Assembly (NCBI GenBank): GCA_963676655.2
Contig: CAXXKX010000003.1
Coordinates: 5,084,001-5,148,000 of the forward strand
Source: G963676655 sp963676655
Lineage (GTDB): Bacteria; Verrucomicrobiota; Lentisphaeria; Victivallales; Victivallaceae
Length of the DNA stretch: 64,000 nt
Direction of reading: 5' to 3'
Position numbers and translations under genes: made by a program. This document shows, one piece after another, positions 44,296 through 54,153 of this stretch. Under the pieces are notes generated by a model. That model saw only the letters and a list, made by a program, of their open reading frames with translations. It ran no database searches and was not told the origin of the DNA. The stretch's first letter is position 1, and each line of letters begins with the position of its first letter.

Positions 44296-46502
44296 AATAA
44301 ACCGTTTCTCCTCCTGAGAAAACATTCCAGGGCAAAAAGCAGCAGGGTAAAACACAGAATGCTCCAGTTGGTCCACCAGGGAACCCATCTTTTCCTGACG
44401 GTGCTTTCCGGATCGTCTTCCGCCCCGCCGTTCCGGAATAATCCGGCAACTTCATTCGCCAGCAGCACTTTTCCGGCAGCGGCTCCGGTCAGTCGGGCCA
44501 GCAGTGCCGGATCGGCGCTCAAATTATCCTGTTCTGTGGTTGGATAAGAGACAAAGACCGGTTCAAAAAGTTTGCGGATTTTTCCGGCGGCATCCCGGTA
44601 GTTTAATTCCACCAGATACGATCCGGGCTGGTCGAACGAAAGGATCGCGGTCCATTTTGCCGCGCTGCCAGTCTCTTTGACCGGGACTATTTCCGTGTAA
44701 AGTTTTCCGTCTTTATGGACCAGCAGTTTCATGTCGCCTTTTACTTTTGTCGTGTCCCGGCGGCTGATCGCGGCCATTACGGAACTGTGCGGTTTGACGA
44801 CCGTGCCGCTCAGGCGCAGGGAGCAATCCGCCCCCGGCAGATATTCCGCATACATGACGATCCAGTGAATGATCTGCATCCAGAAGTTTTTGTAAAACTT
44901 GGAAGTCTCTTTCGCGGCGGGGAAAAAGTCCCATTGCCAGATACCTTCAGAGTTTACGGTGACCACGATGCCGCGTCCGAAACGGCGGGTGATCAGGGAC
45001 GGGACCGCAATCTTTCGTCCCTGCCGGTTCTCTTCCGCCGCCATTAAGACCTCTGTGAAGGTTTTGAGTTTCCTGACGGCGCTGATTCGCTTAATCGGCG
45101 GCAGTTTGTTCCATTCCTGATTATCCGGGCCGGGCAGCAGCGAACCGAAAAGCCCTTCGCGGACTCCGGTCGCAGTCGGCAGCCAGCGGAAGCTTCCTTC
45201 AACGTAATTGCCCCATTCGACGGTTTCAATTCCCGCCAGGAACGGGAGTTTTCCGGCGTAGGGTTTGCCGCGCGAAAAGAGGATTGCCCCGCCATTGTCT
45301 GTGACATATTTTTTCAATAGTCTGGTTTTCGGTTCGTCCAGAAAATATTCAATGCCCTTACCGAAAATAATCATATCGTACCGGGAAAGTTCGGATATTG
45401 TGGTCGGGAACATATTTTCCCGGTCCTCGGTGACCTGGGATGAGCCGGATTTGATTGAGAAATAACGCCCGGCGGCGATTCGGTAAATGGTTGTCAGATT
45501 AATGTCTTTACTGTTCCTGAGCAGTTGGGAGAAAAATTTGCTGTCCCAGAACGGCTGGCCCTCGACAAACAGGATATTCAGCTTTTTCCGGAGTACCGTA
45601 ACCCCGATCTGAGAACGATTGTTCCAGCGTATCGCTTCATTTTTTTGTTCCGGCAGCGATATTTCATATTGATAGTAACCCGGTTTGTCGAATTTCAGTT
45701 TGAATATGGTGCTTATCGTTTTATTTTCAGGAATACTGAGTTTCCGGCGCTCCATGACTTTTCCGTTACGGTTAGTCAAGGCAGCCTGACAGATGATATT
45801 GCCCAGATTGGATGACCGGACGGTGACCGGGATGTCAAGTTCCTGCCCGGCAAACGCCAGATAACGTCGTTTCCCGGCAACCAGCTCCAGATCCCGGCGC
45901 GCGACTTTGCCGCCGAACGGGACCGCGTAGACCGGGATATTTTCCGCTTTTGCCGCAAGAATGAATTTTTCATTGCCGGTTGCCGCCACCTGACGGCCAT
46001 CCGAAAGCAGGAGAATTCCGTCAAGTTTCATGGCGGAGTTGCGGTAACGCGCGATAAGCTCTTCGCCGGATTTGAAAATGTCGGTATCGCCGGTTTCCGG
46101 GGGCAGGGCGGGAGACAGGTCTTTCAACTCTTTGCCGAGGCCATCGGCAAAAGCGTAGACTGCGATATTCGCATTTTTCGTTTCCGGCGCGATTTGCCGG
46201 GAATACAATTCCGTCAAAGCCGTCCATCTGGATTTTCCGTTGACATCGGTAGTTTGCATGCTGCGGCTGTTGTCCGCCAGCACGGCCCAGCCGTGTGCCG
46301 TTTCACTATCGGCTTTTTGCCAGGAACCGGGATTAAGCGCGATCAGGCCCAGACACACGACGGTGAGAATTCTCAATCCGGTCAGTGTCCGGCGCAAAAC
46401 CGGCGGACTGCCTTTGGCCGAACGCCAGCTGAGCCAGCCGCAGACCACGGTCAGCAAACCGAATAATACCGCCAGATAATCAAGTTCAATAATCGGGTTC
46501 AT
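44292..46502 (-). CDS. VWA/GATase-like membrane protein of the MoxR operon
   Basis: The 736-residue protein has two N-terminal helices (LAVLFGLLTVVCGWLSW; LRILTVVCLGLIALNPG), a von Willebrand A-like domain with a metal-site-like DNSRSM, and ISDGR-type LLLSDGRQVAATG. Later come an Ig-like part, a glutamine-amidotransferase-like segment (KLNILFVEGQPFWDSKFF; YDMIIFGKG), and a C-terminal helix (NWSILCFTLLLFALECFLRR). This matches the large VWA proteins found next to BatA-like proteins in MoxR operons. The ATG at 46502 overlaps the upstream stop (ATGA) and has AGGAGGAG before it, so it is preferred over a start 21 bases upstream. Confidence 0.8.
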   Translation of the reverse strand: MNPIIELDYLAVLFGLLTVVCGWLSWRSAKGSPPVLRRTLTGLRILTVVCLGLIALNPGSWQKADSETAHGWAVLADNSRSMQTTDVNGKSRWTALTELYSRQIAPETKNANIAVYAFADGLGKELKDLSPALPPETGDTDIFKSGEELIARYRNSAMKLDGILLLSDGRQVAATGNEKFILAAKAENIPVYAVPFGGKVARRDLELVAGKRRYLAFAGQELDIPVTVRSSNLGNIICQAALTNRNGKVMERRKLSIPENKTISTIFKLKFDKPGYYQYEISLPEQKNEAIRWNNRSQIGVTVLRKKLNILFVEGQPFWDSKFFSQLLRNSKDINLTTIYRIAAGRYFSIKSGSSQVTEDRENMFPTTISELSRYDMIIFGKGIEYFLDEPKTRLLKKYVTDNGGAILFSRGKPYAGKLPFLAGIETVEWGNYVEGSFRWLPTATGVREGLFGSLLPGPDNQEWNKLPPIKRISAVRKLKTFTEVLMAAEENRQGRKIAVPSLITRRFGRGIVVTVNSEGIWQWDFFPAAKETSKFYKNFWMQIIHWIVMYAEYLPGADCSLRLSGTVVKPHSSVMAAISRRDTTKVKGDMKLLVHKDGKLYTEIVPVKETGSAAKWTAILSFDQPGSYLVELNYRDAAGKIRKLFEPVFVSYPTTEQDNLSADPALLARLTGAAAGKVLLANEVAGLFRNGGAEDDPESTVRKRWVPWWTNWSILCFTLLLFALECFLRRRNGLL

Positions 46503-48502
46503 CCGCTCCTCCTGCTCCACCACATTACCAGTCCTTCAAGGACCGCGAACAACATTGCCGCCGCCAGTAAATACGGCCATATATCCACTCCGGTATCAAG
46601 TTCGCTCAATTTTCTGCCGCCGGACATTTCAAGTCCGAACTGCTTCCGTTCCCCGGGCGGAAGCTGCGCCAGGTTTGATTCAACGGCGGGAAAGTTTACG
46701 ACATTGTATTCCGCCGTTTCACCGTTGTAGATCCAGCGGTATAAGCCGCATGCTTCGATCGGCGGACTGACCAGATAGGGTGTTTTATCAAGGTATTGCA
46801 CGGTCGGCGACAATTTGACGCCGGACGTTTGCAAAGTAACTTTATCCACGGCAATTCCGCTTGTCAATCTCATTTTCAGCCGGGAACCCGGAGCGTTCGC
46901 CGGGTATTGATTGGGAACTGCCGCTCCGGTTTTCTGGATTATTTCAGCCATAAACGGCAGGAACTGCACCCGGTAGGCCCAATTGGAATATTGCGGATCC
47001 AGCACCATTCCCCAGATATATAATGCACCCCGGTCGCTGATCCGGGTTAATGCCGGTAGTCCGTCCTGCCAGGCGAAAACGGTTTCGGCTCCAGGCTTTC
47101 CGTAATTAAGTCTGGCTTTGAATTCACCTCCGGCCGGATCGCCGAATTCGCCGTTGGCGAAAATTTCCAGGATCCGGTCTTTATCTCTAAGAACTTTCAG
47201 ATTGAACGGTTTGCCGCCTTGTTCAAGAAAAACTTTTTCGTCCGGTTTTCCGGCTTTTTGCCCGGTGAGTGAGGCCAGGGCCGTTGCCGGGCAGTTAGGC
47301 GCTGGACTACAGATAACTGTTTTGCCTGACTCGATAAATTTTTTAATTTCCGGAATATTTTGTCCGTTCCAGCCTGACAGCAACAGCACGTCCGGTTCAT
47401 TCCAGCTGCGCGGGTCGTCTAACTTCAATAATTCCAGTTTGGCCCAGGGCAGGGCGCTCAGGCTGCGTTTCCAGAACTCAGCCGGGTATTTTGCGCCGCT
47501 GACGATCCCGACTTTCATGGCTTCTTTGACAATCGCGATTGTGTTAATGGTATTGTCTTCCGGGAACGCGTCTTCGCTGATCGAAAATTCAAGCGGGAGC
47601 GGACCCGGTTTATTTAACTGGAGGGTGAACAATGGCGAAGCAGAACCGTTGGCCGGGATCATGACATTACGGTTTTGCCGGCTTTCGCTGCCGCTGAAAA
47701 ACACGGTGCAGCTGCGCGGTTCCGATGAATAATTACGGACCACGCAGGAGACGTAGGCGGTTTCTCCCTGTAAAAGTGTGGATGGATTCAGGTCCACCCG
47801 GTCGATCGCCAGATTGCCGGGGTTTGATTTGCCGATTTGAATGGTCGCTACTTTTATCCGTTCGGGAATCGCGAGTTTCCGGTCTTTCCATTGGCTCGCC
47901 TGGAAGTCGGAGATGATGCATATTTCCCGGCGTCCGGGGCGATCCTTGAGCATGTCTACGGCCAGTTTGACGGCGGCTTCCGCGTTGCCCGCCTCACTGG
48001 TGACTTTACGGCGGCGGAGCTGTTGCTGCATATAGATGAAGTTGCTGCCGGGTTCAGGGAATTCGGCGGCGGGGGCGGTTTGCAGCCAGATCACATCGGC
48101 TTTATCGCCGGAAGACAGTCCGGACAGGATTTCAGAGCCTTCCGTACAGGCGGCGGCGAAGCGGGTTCTGCCGTCTTCCTGCAGGCCCATTGAGGCTGAT
48201 GCGTCGATAATGATAATTACGGTTTTTTTCTCGAATATTCCGCCGGAGTCCGGGAACAGGAACAGCAGCGGTTTCATGAACATAAAGATGATAGCGAGAA
48301 ACAGCAGGGTCCGGAGGATCAGCAGCAGGATATCGAACGGTCGTTTGATCCTGGCGTTTTGTTTGGCGCAGCTGCGTAGGAACATGTTGGAACTGAACAG
48401 GTAACTTTTAGGTTTGGTTCTGGCAAAAAGATGCAGCAGCAGCGGAACCGCCGCCAGCGCCAGCAGAGGCGCGAGAAAAGAATTTTGCCATAATATATTC
48501 AT
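46499..48502 (-). CDS. BatA-like VWA-domain membrane protein
   Basis: The 667-residue protein opens with a BatA N-terminal module: SFLAPLLALAAVPLLLHLFAR and a second helix FDILLLILRTLLFLAIIFMFMKPL. A VWA domain follows with the MIDAS motif DASASM (about residue 98) and TRFAAACTEG. Beta-rich regions and a C-terminal helix (PYLLAAAMLFAVLEGLVMWW) complete it. BatA proteins of aerotolerance operons have similar N-termini but are usually 330 residues long, so this is an extended version. It is coupled to neighbours on both sides by 4-base overlaps. It probably acts in the envelope with the MoxR ATPase. Confidence 0.85.
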   Translation of the reverse strand: MNILWQNSFLAPLLALAAVPLLLHLFARTKPKSYLFSSNMFLRSCAKQNARIKRPFDILLLILRTLLFLAIIFMFMKPLLFLFPDSGGIFEKKTVIIIIDASASMGLQEDGRTRFAAACTEGSEILSGLSSGDKADVIWLQTAPAAEFPEPGSNFIYMQQQLRRRKVTSEAGNAEAAVKLAVDMLKDRPGRREICIISDFQASQWKDRKLAIPERIKVATIQIGKSNPGNLAIDRVDLNPSTLLQGETAYVSCVVRNYSSEPRSCTVFFSGSESRQNRNVMIPANGSASPLFTLQLNKPGPLPLEFSISEDAFPEDNTINTIAIVKEAMKVGIVSGAKYPAEFWKRSLSALPWAKLELLKLDDPRSWNEPDVLLLSGWNGQNIPEIKKFIESGKTVICSPAPNCPATALASLTGQKAGKPDEKVFLEQGGKPFNLKVLRDKDRILEIFANGEFGDPAGGEFKARLNYGKPGAETVFAWQDGLPALTRISDRGALYIWGMVLDPQYSNWAYRVQFLPFMAEIIQKTGAAVPNQYPANAPGSRLKMRLTSGIAVDKVTLQTSGVKLSPTVQYLDKTPYLVSPPIEACGLYRWIYNGETAEYNVVNFPAVESNLAQLPPGERKQFGLEMSGGRKLSELDTGVDIWPYLLAAAMLFAVLEGLVMWWSRRSG

Positions 48503-49374
48503 TTAACCAGCCTGTCGAATAAATTGAAATAGTTTGAATCGGTTCTCGCCACGGTATAATCGATCTCACGTCGCACGGAAAGTGCCCGCAGGGTGTCGAT
48601 GTGTTTCTGGAATTCCGCCTGATAATGGTGCTTGACCGACTCGGTATGCACGGTAATCCGGGAGGCGTCTTCCGGATCGATGAACCGGGTCAAACCCTGC
48701 GGTTTCAGCTCTACTTCATCCGGATCGATGATATGGAACAGGCAAATCCGGTAACCAGCGTGCAGATACTGACTCAAGGCCGCGAAAATTCGTCCGGGAT
48801 TGTCAAGAAAGTCGGATACGATGATGATTGTGCCGCGCAGCTTGAGCAGGGGAAACGAGCGGCGAATCGCTTCGGCCAGATGGGTTTTGCCGCCTGGTTC
48901 GTTACGCTCCAGCCGGTTCATCAGCAGCTGCATGTGACGCGATGAGTTGCCCGGCGGCACGAATTCCCTGATCTTGTCGTCAAACAATTGCAGGGAAACA
49001 TTGTTATTGCCTTTTGCCACCAGATAACACAACGCGGCGGTAAAGAATGATGAATATTCCAGTTTAGTGATTTGCCGGCCGAAGCCCATCGAGGCGCTGC
49101 TGTCCAGGAAAATATAGCAGACCGTGTTGGTTTCCTGGTCAAAAGTCTTGATATAATGACGATCGGTCCGGGCATATACTTTCCAGTCCAGCATACTGAT
49201 ATCGTCACCCGGCAGATATTGCCGGTAGTCCCTGAATTCGGTCGACAGTCCCTTGGCATGGGAGACGTGCCTGCCCGCGAGGTAGCCTTCCGCTATGAGC
49301 CGCGGGGCGAACTCATAACTGTTGAGCTTTTTAATATCCTCTGATTTCAGGTATTTGAAGCGTGAAAGAGTCAT
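48499..49374 (-). CDS. DUF58 protein
   Basis: The 291-residue protein carries the DUF58 signature YLPGDDISMLDWKVYARTD followed by the VWA-like stretch YIFLDSSASMGFG. It has no membrane segment or signal peptide, as usual for the family. DUF58 proteins are encoded next to MoxR ATPases nearly everywhere and are thought to be part of the same chaperone-like machinery. The gene overlaps both neighbours by 4 bases. Start choice is supported by the ATGA overlap with the moxR-like gene upstream. Confidence 0.92.
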   Translation of the reverse strand: MTLSRFKYLKSEDIKKLNSYEFAPRLIAEGYLAGRHVSHAKGLSTEFRDYRQYLPGDDISMLDWKVYARTDRHYIKTFDQETNTVCYIFLDSSASMGFGRQITKLEYSSFFTAALCYLVAKGNNNVSLQLFDDKIREFVPPGNSSRHMQLLMNRLERNEPGGKTHLAEAIRRSFPLLKLRGTIIIVSDFLDNPGRIFAALSQYLHAGYRICLFHIIDPDEVELKPQGLTRFIDPEDASRITVHTESVKHHYQAEFQKHIDTLRALSVRREIDYTVARTDSNYFNLFDRLVK

Positions 49375-50351
49375 TTTACATTTTTCAGCAGACGGTTGAT
49401 AATATCTTCGACGCTGATGCCTTCCCCGATAGCGTTGTAACTGGGAATCACCCGGTGTCGGAGAACCGGCAGCGCCGCTTCTCTGACTTCCTCTTCCGAG
49501 ATCATCGGTTTGCCGCGGAGCAGGGCCAACGCTTTCGCCGCCCGGGTCAGGTTTTGCGAGGCTCTGGGTCCGGCGCCCCAGGCAACGTATTTGTCGATAT
49601 ACTCGTCATCGTTCTTGCCCGGTCGGGTTGCGTGGACCAGTTTAAGAATATAATCCAGGGTGTGATCCGGCACCGGTACTTCCGTGACGATGTTCTGCAG
49701 TTCGATAATGCCTTTTTCGTCGATTACCCGGCTTACGTCCGGCAATTCTTTCGCGGTGGTCAGGTTGACGATTTTGCGTTCCTCGTCAAAAGACGGATAG
49801 TCGATATTCAGACAATAGAAAAAACGGTCCAACTGAGCCTCGGGCAGGGGATAGGTTCCTTCGTGTTCGATTGGGTTCTGAGTAGCGAAGACGACAAACG
49901 GTTCCGGCAGGAGCATGGTCGAGCCGGAGGCGGTAACCTGATGTTCCTGCATGGCTTCCAGCAGGGCCGACTGGGTTTTAGGCGGGGTCCGGTTGATCTC
50001 GTCCGCCAGGATCAGGTTGGCGAAAACCGGGCCTTTGACAAACTCAAAACTGCGTTGGCCGGTTTCCGGATTATCCTGTAGAATTTCACAACCGATGATA
50101 TCCGACGGCATCATGTCCGGCGTAAACTGGATGCGATTGAAGCTCAATCCGAGAATTTTGCCCAGGGTGTTAACCAGCAGGGTCTTAGCCAGTCCCGGTA
50201 CGCCGATGATCAGGCAATGACCGCGACTGAGTAACGCGGTCAACATTTCTTCGATGATCTGATTCTGGCCAACGACGGCCTTGGCTATCTCCTGTTTGAT
50301 CGCGGTGACGTGTTCGTTCGCTTTGGCCCACGTTTCTTCTGTGTTGCTCAT
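49371..50351 (-). CDS. MoxR-family AAA+ ATPase
   Basis: The 326-residue protein has Walker A GVPGLAKT, Walker B LILADEINRTPPKTQSALLEAM and the MoxR pattern MLLPEPFVVFATQNPIEHEGTYPLPEAQLDRF. The C-terminal lid contains LPVLRHRVIPSY. MoxR proteins act as chaperones that insert metals or assemble complexes in association with VWA proteins. I start at the ATG at 50351, which overlaps the preceding stop by 4 bases and is preceded by GGAG; an upstream Met at 50363 would add four residues. It is the energy-dependent centre of this operon. Confidence 0.93.
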   Translation of the reverse strand: MSNTEETWAKANEHVTAIKQEIAKAVVGQNQIIEEMLTALLSRGHCLIIGVPGLAKTLLVNTLGKILGLSFNRIQFTPDMMPSDIIGCEILQDNPETGQRSFEFVKGPVFANLILADEINRTPPKTQSALLEAMQEHQVTASGSTMLLPEPFVVFATQNPIEHEGTYPLPEAQLDRFFYCLNIDYPSFDEERKIVNLTTAKELPDVSRVIDEKGIIELQNIVTEVPVPDHTLDYILKLVHATRPGKNDDEYIDKYVAWGAGPRASQNLTRAAKALALLRGKPMISEEEVREAALPVLRHRVIPSYNAIGEGISVEDIINRLLKNVK

Positions 50352-53287
50352 ATCTCGCTCCAAATGTTAGTGTTTTCACCCAATGAAATTTCGCTTTTCT
50401 GTAGTGCGTTTGTCCTGGTCAAGATGGTTTCAACTTTATTCCAGAAATCTTTCTGCTGCTTATTAATCGCTTCCGTTTCTTCTTCTATCAACTCATCTTC
50501 GGCTTCGCTGAGCAGATCATCTTCATCGCTTTTAGTGGCTGATTTCTTCTTGTTTTTGTTGTCGATATACCAGTAAGAATTCGTTAGATTATTATTGATC
50601 ATGGCCTGGGCATGGATGCTTTGTTTCGCATCCAATGACTGGTTCTGATTGTTTGCCCCGTGGTCAAGTTCAAATACAATTTTTACTCCGGTTAAACCTT
50701 GTTCTCTCAGAATGGTACAGCTAACCGGACTTCGGGCGATTATCTGCGCCTTGACATATTCAAATAATTTTTTGATTTTTTTCATGTCAAGTGAACCGGA
50801 AAGCGCAGGCACGGCAGCCGCGAGTTTTTTATCTTTAAGCTTATTCTCAATTTTGGTGATCTTATTAGCTTTCGTCAATAATTTCCGGTTTAGCGCGCCA
50901 TTCGGCTTCAGACTTTTGCCGACGGCGATCAGTTCATTGTCGGAAAATGAGTTCAGCGTGTCAACCAGCTTACCTGAAGTGGTCTTCGTGAGTTTTTCGC
51001 GTAATGCTTTTAATTTGTCTTCAGCAAGTTTTCCGACCGGAAAGTCCGGGACTTTTTTATCGGCCAGCCGGGCTCCTGCCCGTTTTTCCAGAAAGTCCAT
51101 CAGACGTGTTTCAGAACAATATGTATTGAAAAGCCCGTTATTAACATTGGTTCCCAGAGTAGAAATATTTTCAATTATCCGCAAGGCCTGGTCTTTCAGT
51201 TTAATCCCGTCTTTTGTTGTTGACTTGCTGTTCAATACCTGTTCCCAGAGCGTCTTATTGGCGGAAACTTTAACTTCGGGGGATTTATCCTGATATTCCA
51301 GGTAATAGCGATGATATTCCGATATGTTAATAATATTAAGAATATTTGATTTTTCTTTAGCGTTTTTTGCCTTGATAACCGCTTCGAGGACTACTTTGGA
51401 TTTTTCGTCAAAACCGAGTTTTTTTGTTTTTACCTCAAACAAACGACCTACATCTTCCCATTTGCGTTTCCCGGCAATATATTCATTTAATATTTCGGCC
51501 GGGGTAATTGATGAAGTTATATCGTGGAGTTTTTTGCTGAGACTGGCAATATTGTCTGCTATACGTTTCTTTATGGTTTCTAATTGTTTTTTGTTTTCTA
51601 AATATTGGGAGCGTTCTCTGACAAATTGGTCGGTCATTTTTTTCAGTCGTCCAATATATTTGTCGGCAAACTTAGCGGCATCCGGACCGCGGTTTTCCAC
51701 AAATTTAATCAGTTCGCCGTTTTCATATGTATTGTGTTTGGGATTTTCCAGGAAAAATTTTTCAATCAAGGCGATATTTTTTTTATCCTTGCTTTTGGAG
51801 AGTGACGTTATGGCAATCTCTTTTTGCTCCCTGGTGCCGTTTTCGAGATAATAGACGGCAATTTCGCTCGCGTTCTTGCCTTTAAGTTCGGAATAGAGGT
51901 CATTGAGTCTTTCAATTTCCTGTTCCAGATCTCGTTCATAACTATTGTCTTTACCGGGAATAATTTTAGTGGCTAAAGTTCTGGCGACTTCGCCGCGGGT
52001 CATCGGGCGCTGATTCATTTCGTTGAAAAGCCGGTCGGTTTTTGCCGTATCACTCTCTTCATTGTTGCTTGAATTGAAGCTGTAACTGTAGGAATTACCA
52101 TCCGGCAGGATAGCGGTCAGGTCCGTGTTTTTGTATAGGGCAATCAGTAAGGGAATCGCATTGACTCCTTTTGCGATAATGGCTGCGACCGGATCGTTTG
52201 CCGGTTTTGATTTGGTCTTTACCGGTAATATCCACAGGGGATAATTGGTTTCCGGTTCCGGCATATTTGCGCCTCGGAAATAAAATCTCCTGGTCGGCAT
52301 TTTTGTCGCGTTGATCAGCTCTTTGGCGAGTTTTTTGTCGTCAGGAGTCAGTTTATCTCCTGAGACAGGGGTGATTTTGCCGGCTGATTTGGCTTTCAGC
52401 AAGCCGGCCAGTTTATTCATTGCGGGCCGCATGTTCCAGACTGCCGGCATCCGGGCCAGTAATGCATCCAGGTCACTTGAATATTTCTTCCAGTCTTTAT
52501 CGGCTCTGAACTGGTAATAAATAGAAAGATATTGTCCGTTGGCCAAAGAAGAAACGGCGCTGGTCAGTACTTTTTTCCTGCCGCCGCATTTTTCGAAGAC
52601 CAGATGAGCGAGCTGGTTCGCTTCTTTTTTCAAGCCTTTATCATGCAATTGGACTGCATAAAGCAAGATTCTGCCTGAATTGATATTATCGAAATCATTG
52701 CGTTGTCGGGATAATGCCTTTTGGAGATTAGTCAGAATATTCTTATAATCCTGCTTAATGTCGGTTTTCCTGAAGTCGCTGATCAGTTGGTTGCGTGCGT
52801 AGCCCATTTGAGCAAGTAGTTCTTCCCTACGGTTTTTCTTTTTGTCTTTTTTGCCGGCTTTTTTTCTGGCTTCAGCTTCTTTTTTCGCTTTTTCCTTTGC
52901 ATCATCCTGCGCCTGTTTGCGGGATTTTACGCTGATTATCACAGATTGTTTATACAAATAACGTGCTTTGGTTTTAGGATCCCCGTCAAGCAGCCAGGCA
53001 TTGCCATTATGCCGCCGGTATCCGAAAATATTATAATCGTTGTCGCCAATTAAGTTGATCCAGACATCAAGTTGTCCGAACTCGGATTTTGCAACGTTTG
53101 GAAGACCCATTTTGTGAAAGACCGCAAAGCCCTTACTGTAGTCCGGAATTTTTTCATCCTGCTTCGGCGCGGCTGTATTCTTCTTTTTGGGCGGTTGTGA
53201 TTTTGAGGGTTTAGTAACTGATTCTCCCCGGCATATCGGTAAAAGAATTAAAGATGCGACGCTAAAGAGGTAAAATTGTTTTTTCAT
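50348..53287 (-). CDS. Large Lys-rich exported protein of unknown function
   Basis: I do not recognise this 979-residue protein. A signal peptide (YLFSVASLILLPICRG) is followed by a Lys/Pro-rich linker and later a very basic coiled-coil stretch around residues 125-160 (EKAKKEAEARKKAGKKDKKK). Most of the rest is predicted helical, with segments like NASEIAVYYLENGTREQKEIAITSL that resemble HEAT-type repeats. It overlaps the moxR-like gene by 4 bases and lies downstream of two lipoprotein genes. It is probably a periplasmic scaffold of the machinery. Confidence 0.72.
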   Translation of the reverse strand: MKKQFYLFSVASLILLPICRGESVTKPSKSQPPKKKNTAAPKQDEKIPDYSKGFAVFHKMGLPNVAKSEFGQLDVWINLIGDNDYNIFGYRRHNGNAWLLDGDPKTKARYLYKQSVIISVKSRKQAQDDAKEKAKKEAEARKKAGKKDKKKNRREELLAQMGYARNQLISDFRKTDIKQDYKNILTNLQKALSRQRNDFDNINSGRILLYAVQLHDKGLKKEANQLAHLVFEKCGGRKKVLTSAVSSLANGQYLSIYYQFRADKDWKKYSSDLDALLARMPAVWNMRPAMNKLAGLLKAKSAGKITPVSGDKLTPDDKKLAKELINATKMPTRRFYFRGANMPEPETNYPLWILPVKTKSKPANDPVAAIIAKGVNAIPLLIALYKNTDLTAILPDGNSYSYSFNSSNNEESDTAKTDRLFNEMNQRPMTRGEVARTLATKIIPGKDNSYERDLEQEIERLNDLYSELKGKNASEIAVYYLENGTREQKEIAITSLSKSKDKKNIALIEKFFLENPKHNTYENGELIKFVENRGPDAAKFADKYIGRLKKMTDQFVRERSQYLENKKQLETIKKRIADNIASLSKKLHDITSSITPAEILNEYIAGKRKWEDVGRLFEVKTKKLGFDEKSKVVLEAVIKAKNAKEKSNILNIINISEYHRYYLEYQDKSPEVKVSANKTLWEQVLNSKSTTKDGIKLKDQALRIIENISTLGTNVNNGLFNTYCSETRLMDFLEKRAGARLADKKVPDFPVGKLAEDKLKALREKLTKTTSGKLVDTLNSFSDNELIAVGKSLKPNGALNRKLLTKANKITKIENKLKDKKLAAAVPALSGSLDMKKIKKLFEYVKAQIIARSPVSCTILREQGLTGVKIVFELDHGANNQNQSLDAKQSIHAQAMINNNLTNSYWYIDNKNKKKSATKSDEDDLLSEAEDELIEEETEAINKQQKDFWNKVETILTRTNALQKSEISLGENTNIWSEI

Positions 53288-54153
53288 TTGAACTCCACCG
53301 TTATTATTCCCTTGTTCTCGTATTCAAATCCCTTCGGGTATGCCGCTAGCAAATCGAAGGGAGTGTATTTATATTGTCTCCCGGCAAGCTCCGCATTAAT
53401 CATGTTTTCAATTTCACGCATTATTCCCCGGTCGTTACATATCTCATCAGACAGTTTGACGATGGTGTAACGTTGTTTCTTTGCGTCTGATCGTATTTTT
53501 ACGGAACTTTTTTTTATTTCTCCCGGAATTTCTATTTCCACCAAATAGTATCCTCCCCTGGCAATGCTTTTGATTGCTTCTTCGCAAGTTCCCTGCAATT
53601 TGATATCCAGTCCGGGAACTCCTTTTTGAATACTCTTAAAAATTTTTTCCCAGCGAACGTCTATTGCCCTGCTTGCGACGGGAGCATTTTTCATTTTCGC
53701 AATTAATTCTTTATCTTTTTCAATGCGGGGAGTAACTATGTTTAAATGACCTCTCCGGCTGTCATTTTTATATTGGAATGCTATTTGGTAATCAATATTT
53801 GGGTTCGGCAGCATCGGAATTGAAACGTCGTTGATATTTGAAAACGCGTAAATCGCGATATGCCCGTCCCAGAACTTTAGTTTTTTCCCCTTTATATATG
53901 TAATATTATTTCCGAATTCAGAGGCTTTTGCCTTTAAACGTGTTTCAGAAAAGCTAGTATTAAATATATTATCATCCTGCCGGACAGTCTGAATGCTGCC
54001 GGAGTTTTGAGCCCGGATTTGCCCCCTCCGCCTGGTAACGATTATTCTCCCTGAACCGTCCTTATTAAGTTTAACCAGTATTTTTTCTTTGATGCACCCG
54101 GATAACATCGCCGTGATTGTCACGGCGAATGTTATCAGCAGGAACTGTTTCAT
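53284..54153 (-). CDS. Lipoprotein, paralogue of the upstream gene
   Basis: The 289-residue protein has lipobox LSGC (Cys20), then CIKEKILVKLNKDGSGRIIVTR. The protein encoded upstream starts its mature part in nearly the same way (CIKEKLLVKLKEDGSGNIVITR), so the two are tandem paralogues. The middle contains ASEFGNNITYIKGKKLKFWDG, also matched in the partner. The DGSG-x-I-x-V motif is that of DUF3153-like envelope lipoproteins, a tentative comparison. It overlaps both neighbours by 4 bases. Confidence 0.8.
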   Translation of the reverse strand: MKQFLLITFAVTITAMLSGCIKEKILVKLNKDGSGRIIVTRRRGQIRAQNSGSIQTVRQDDNIFNTSFSETRLKAKASEFGNNITYIKGKKLKFWDGHIAIYAFSNINDVSIPMLPNPNIDYQIAFQYKNDSRRGHLNIVTPRIEKDKELIAKMKNAPVASRAIDVRWEKIFKSIQKGVPGLDIKLQGTCEEAIKSIARGGYYLVEIEIPGEIKKSSVKIRSDAKKQRYTIVKLSDEICNDRGIMREIENMINAELAGRQYKYTPFDLLAAYPKGFEYENKGIITVEFK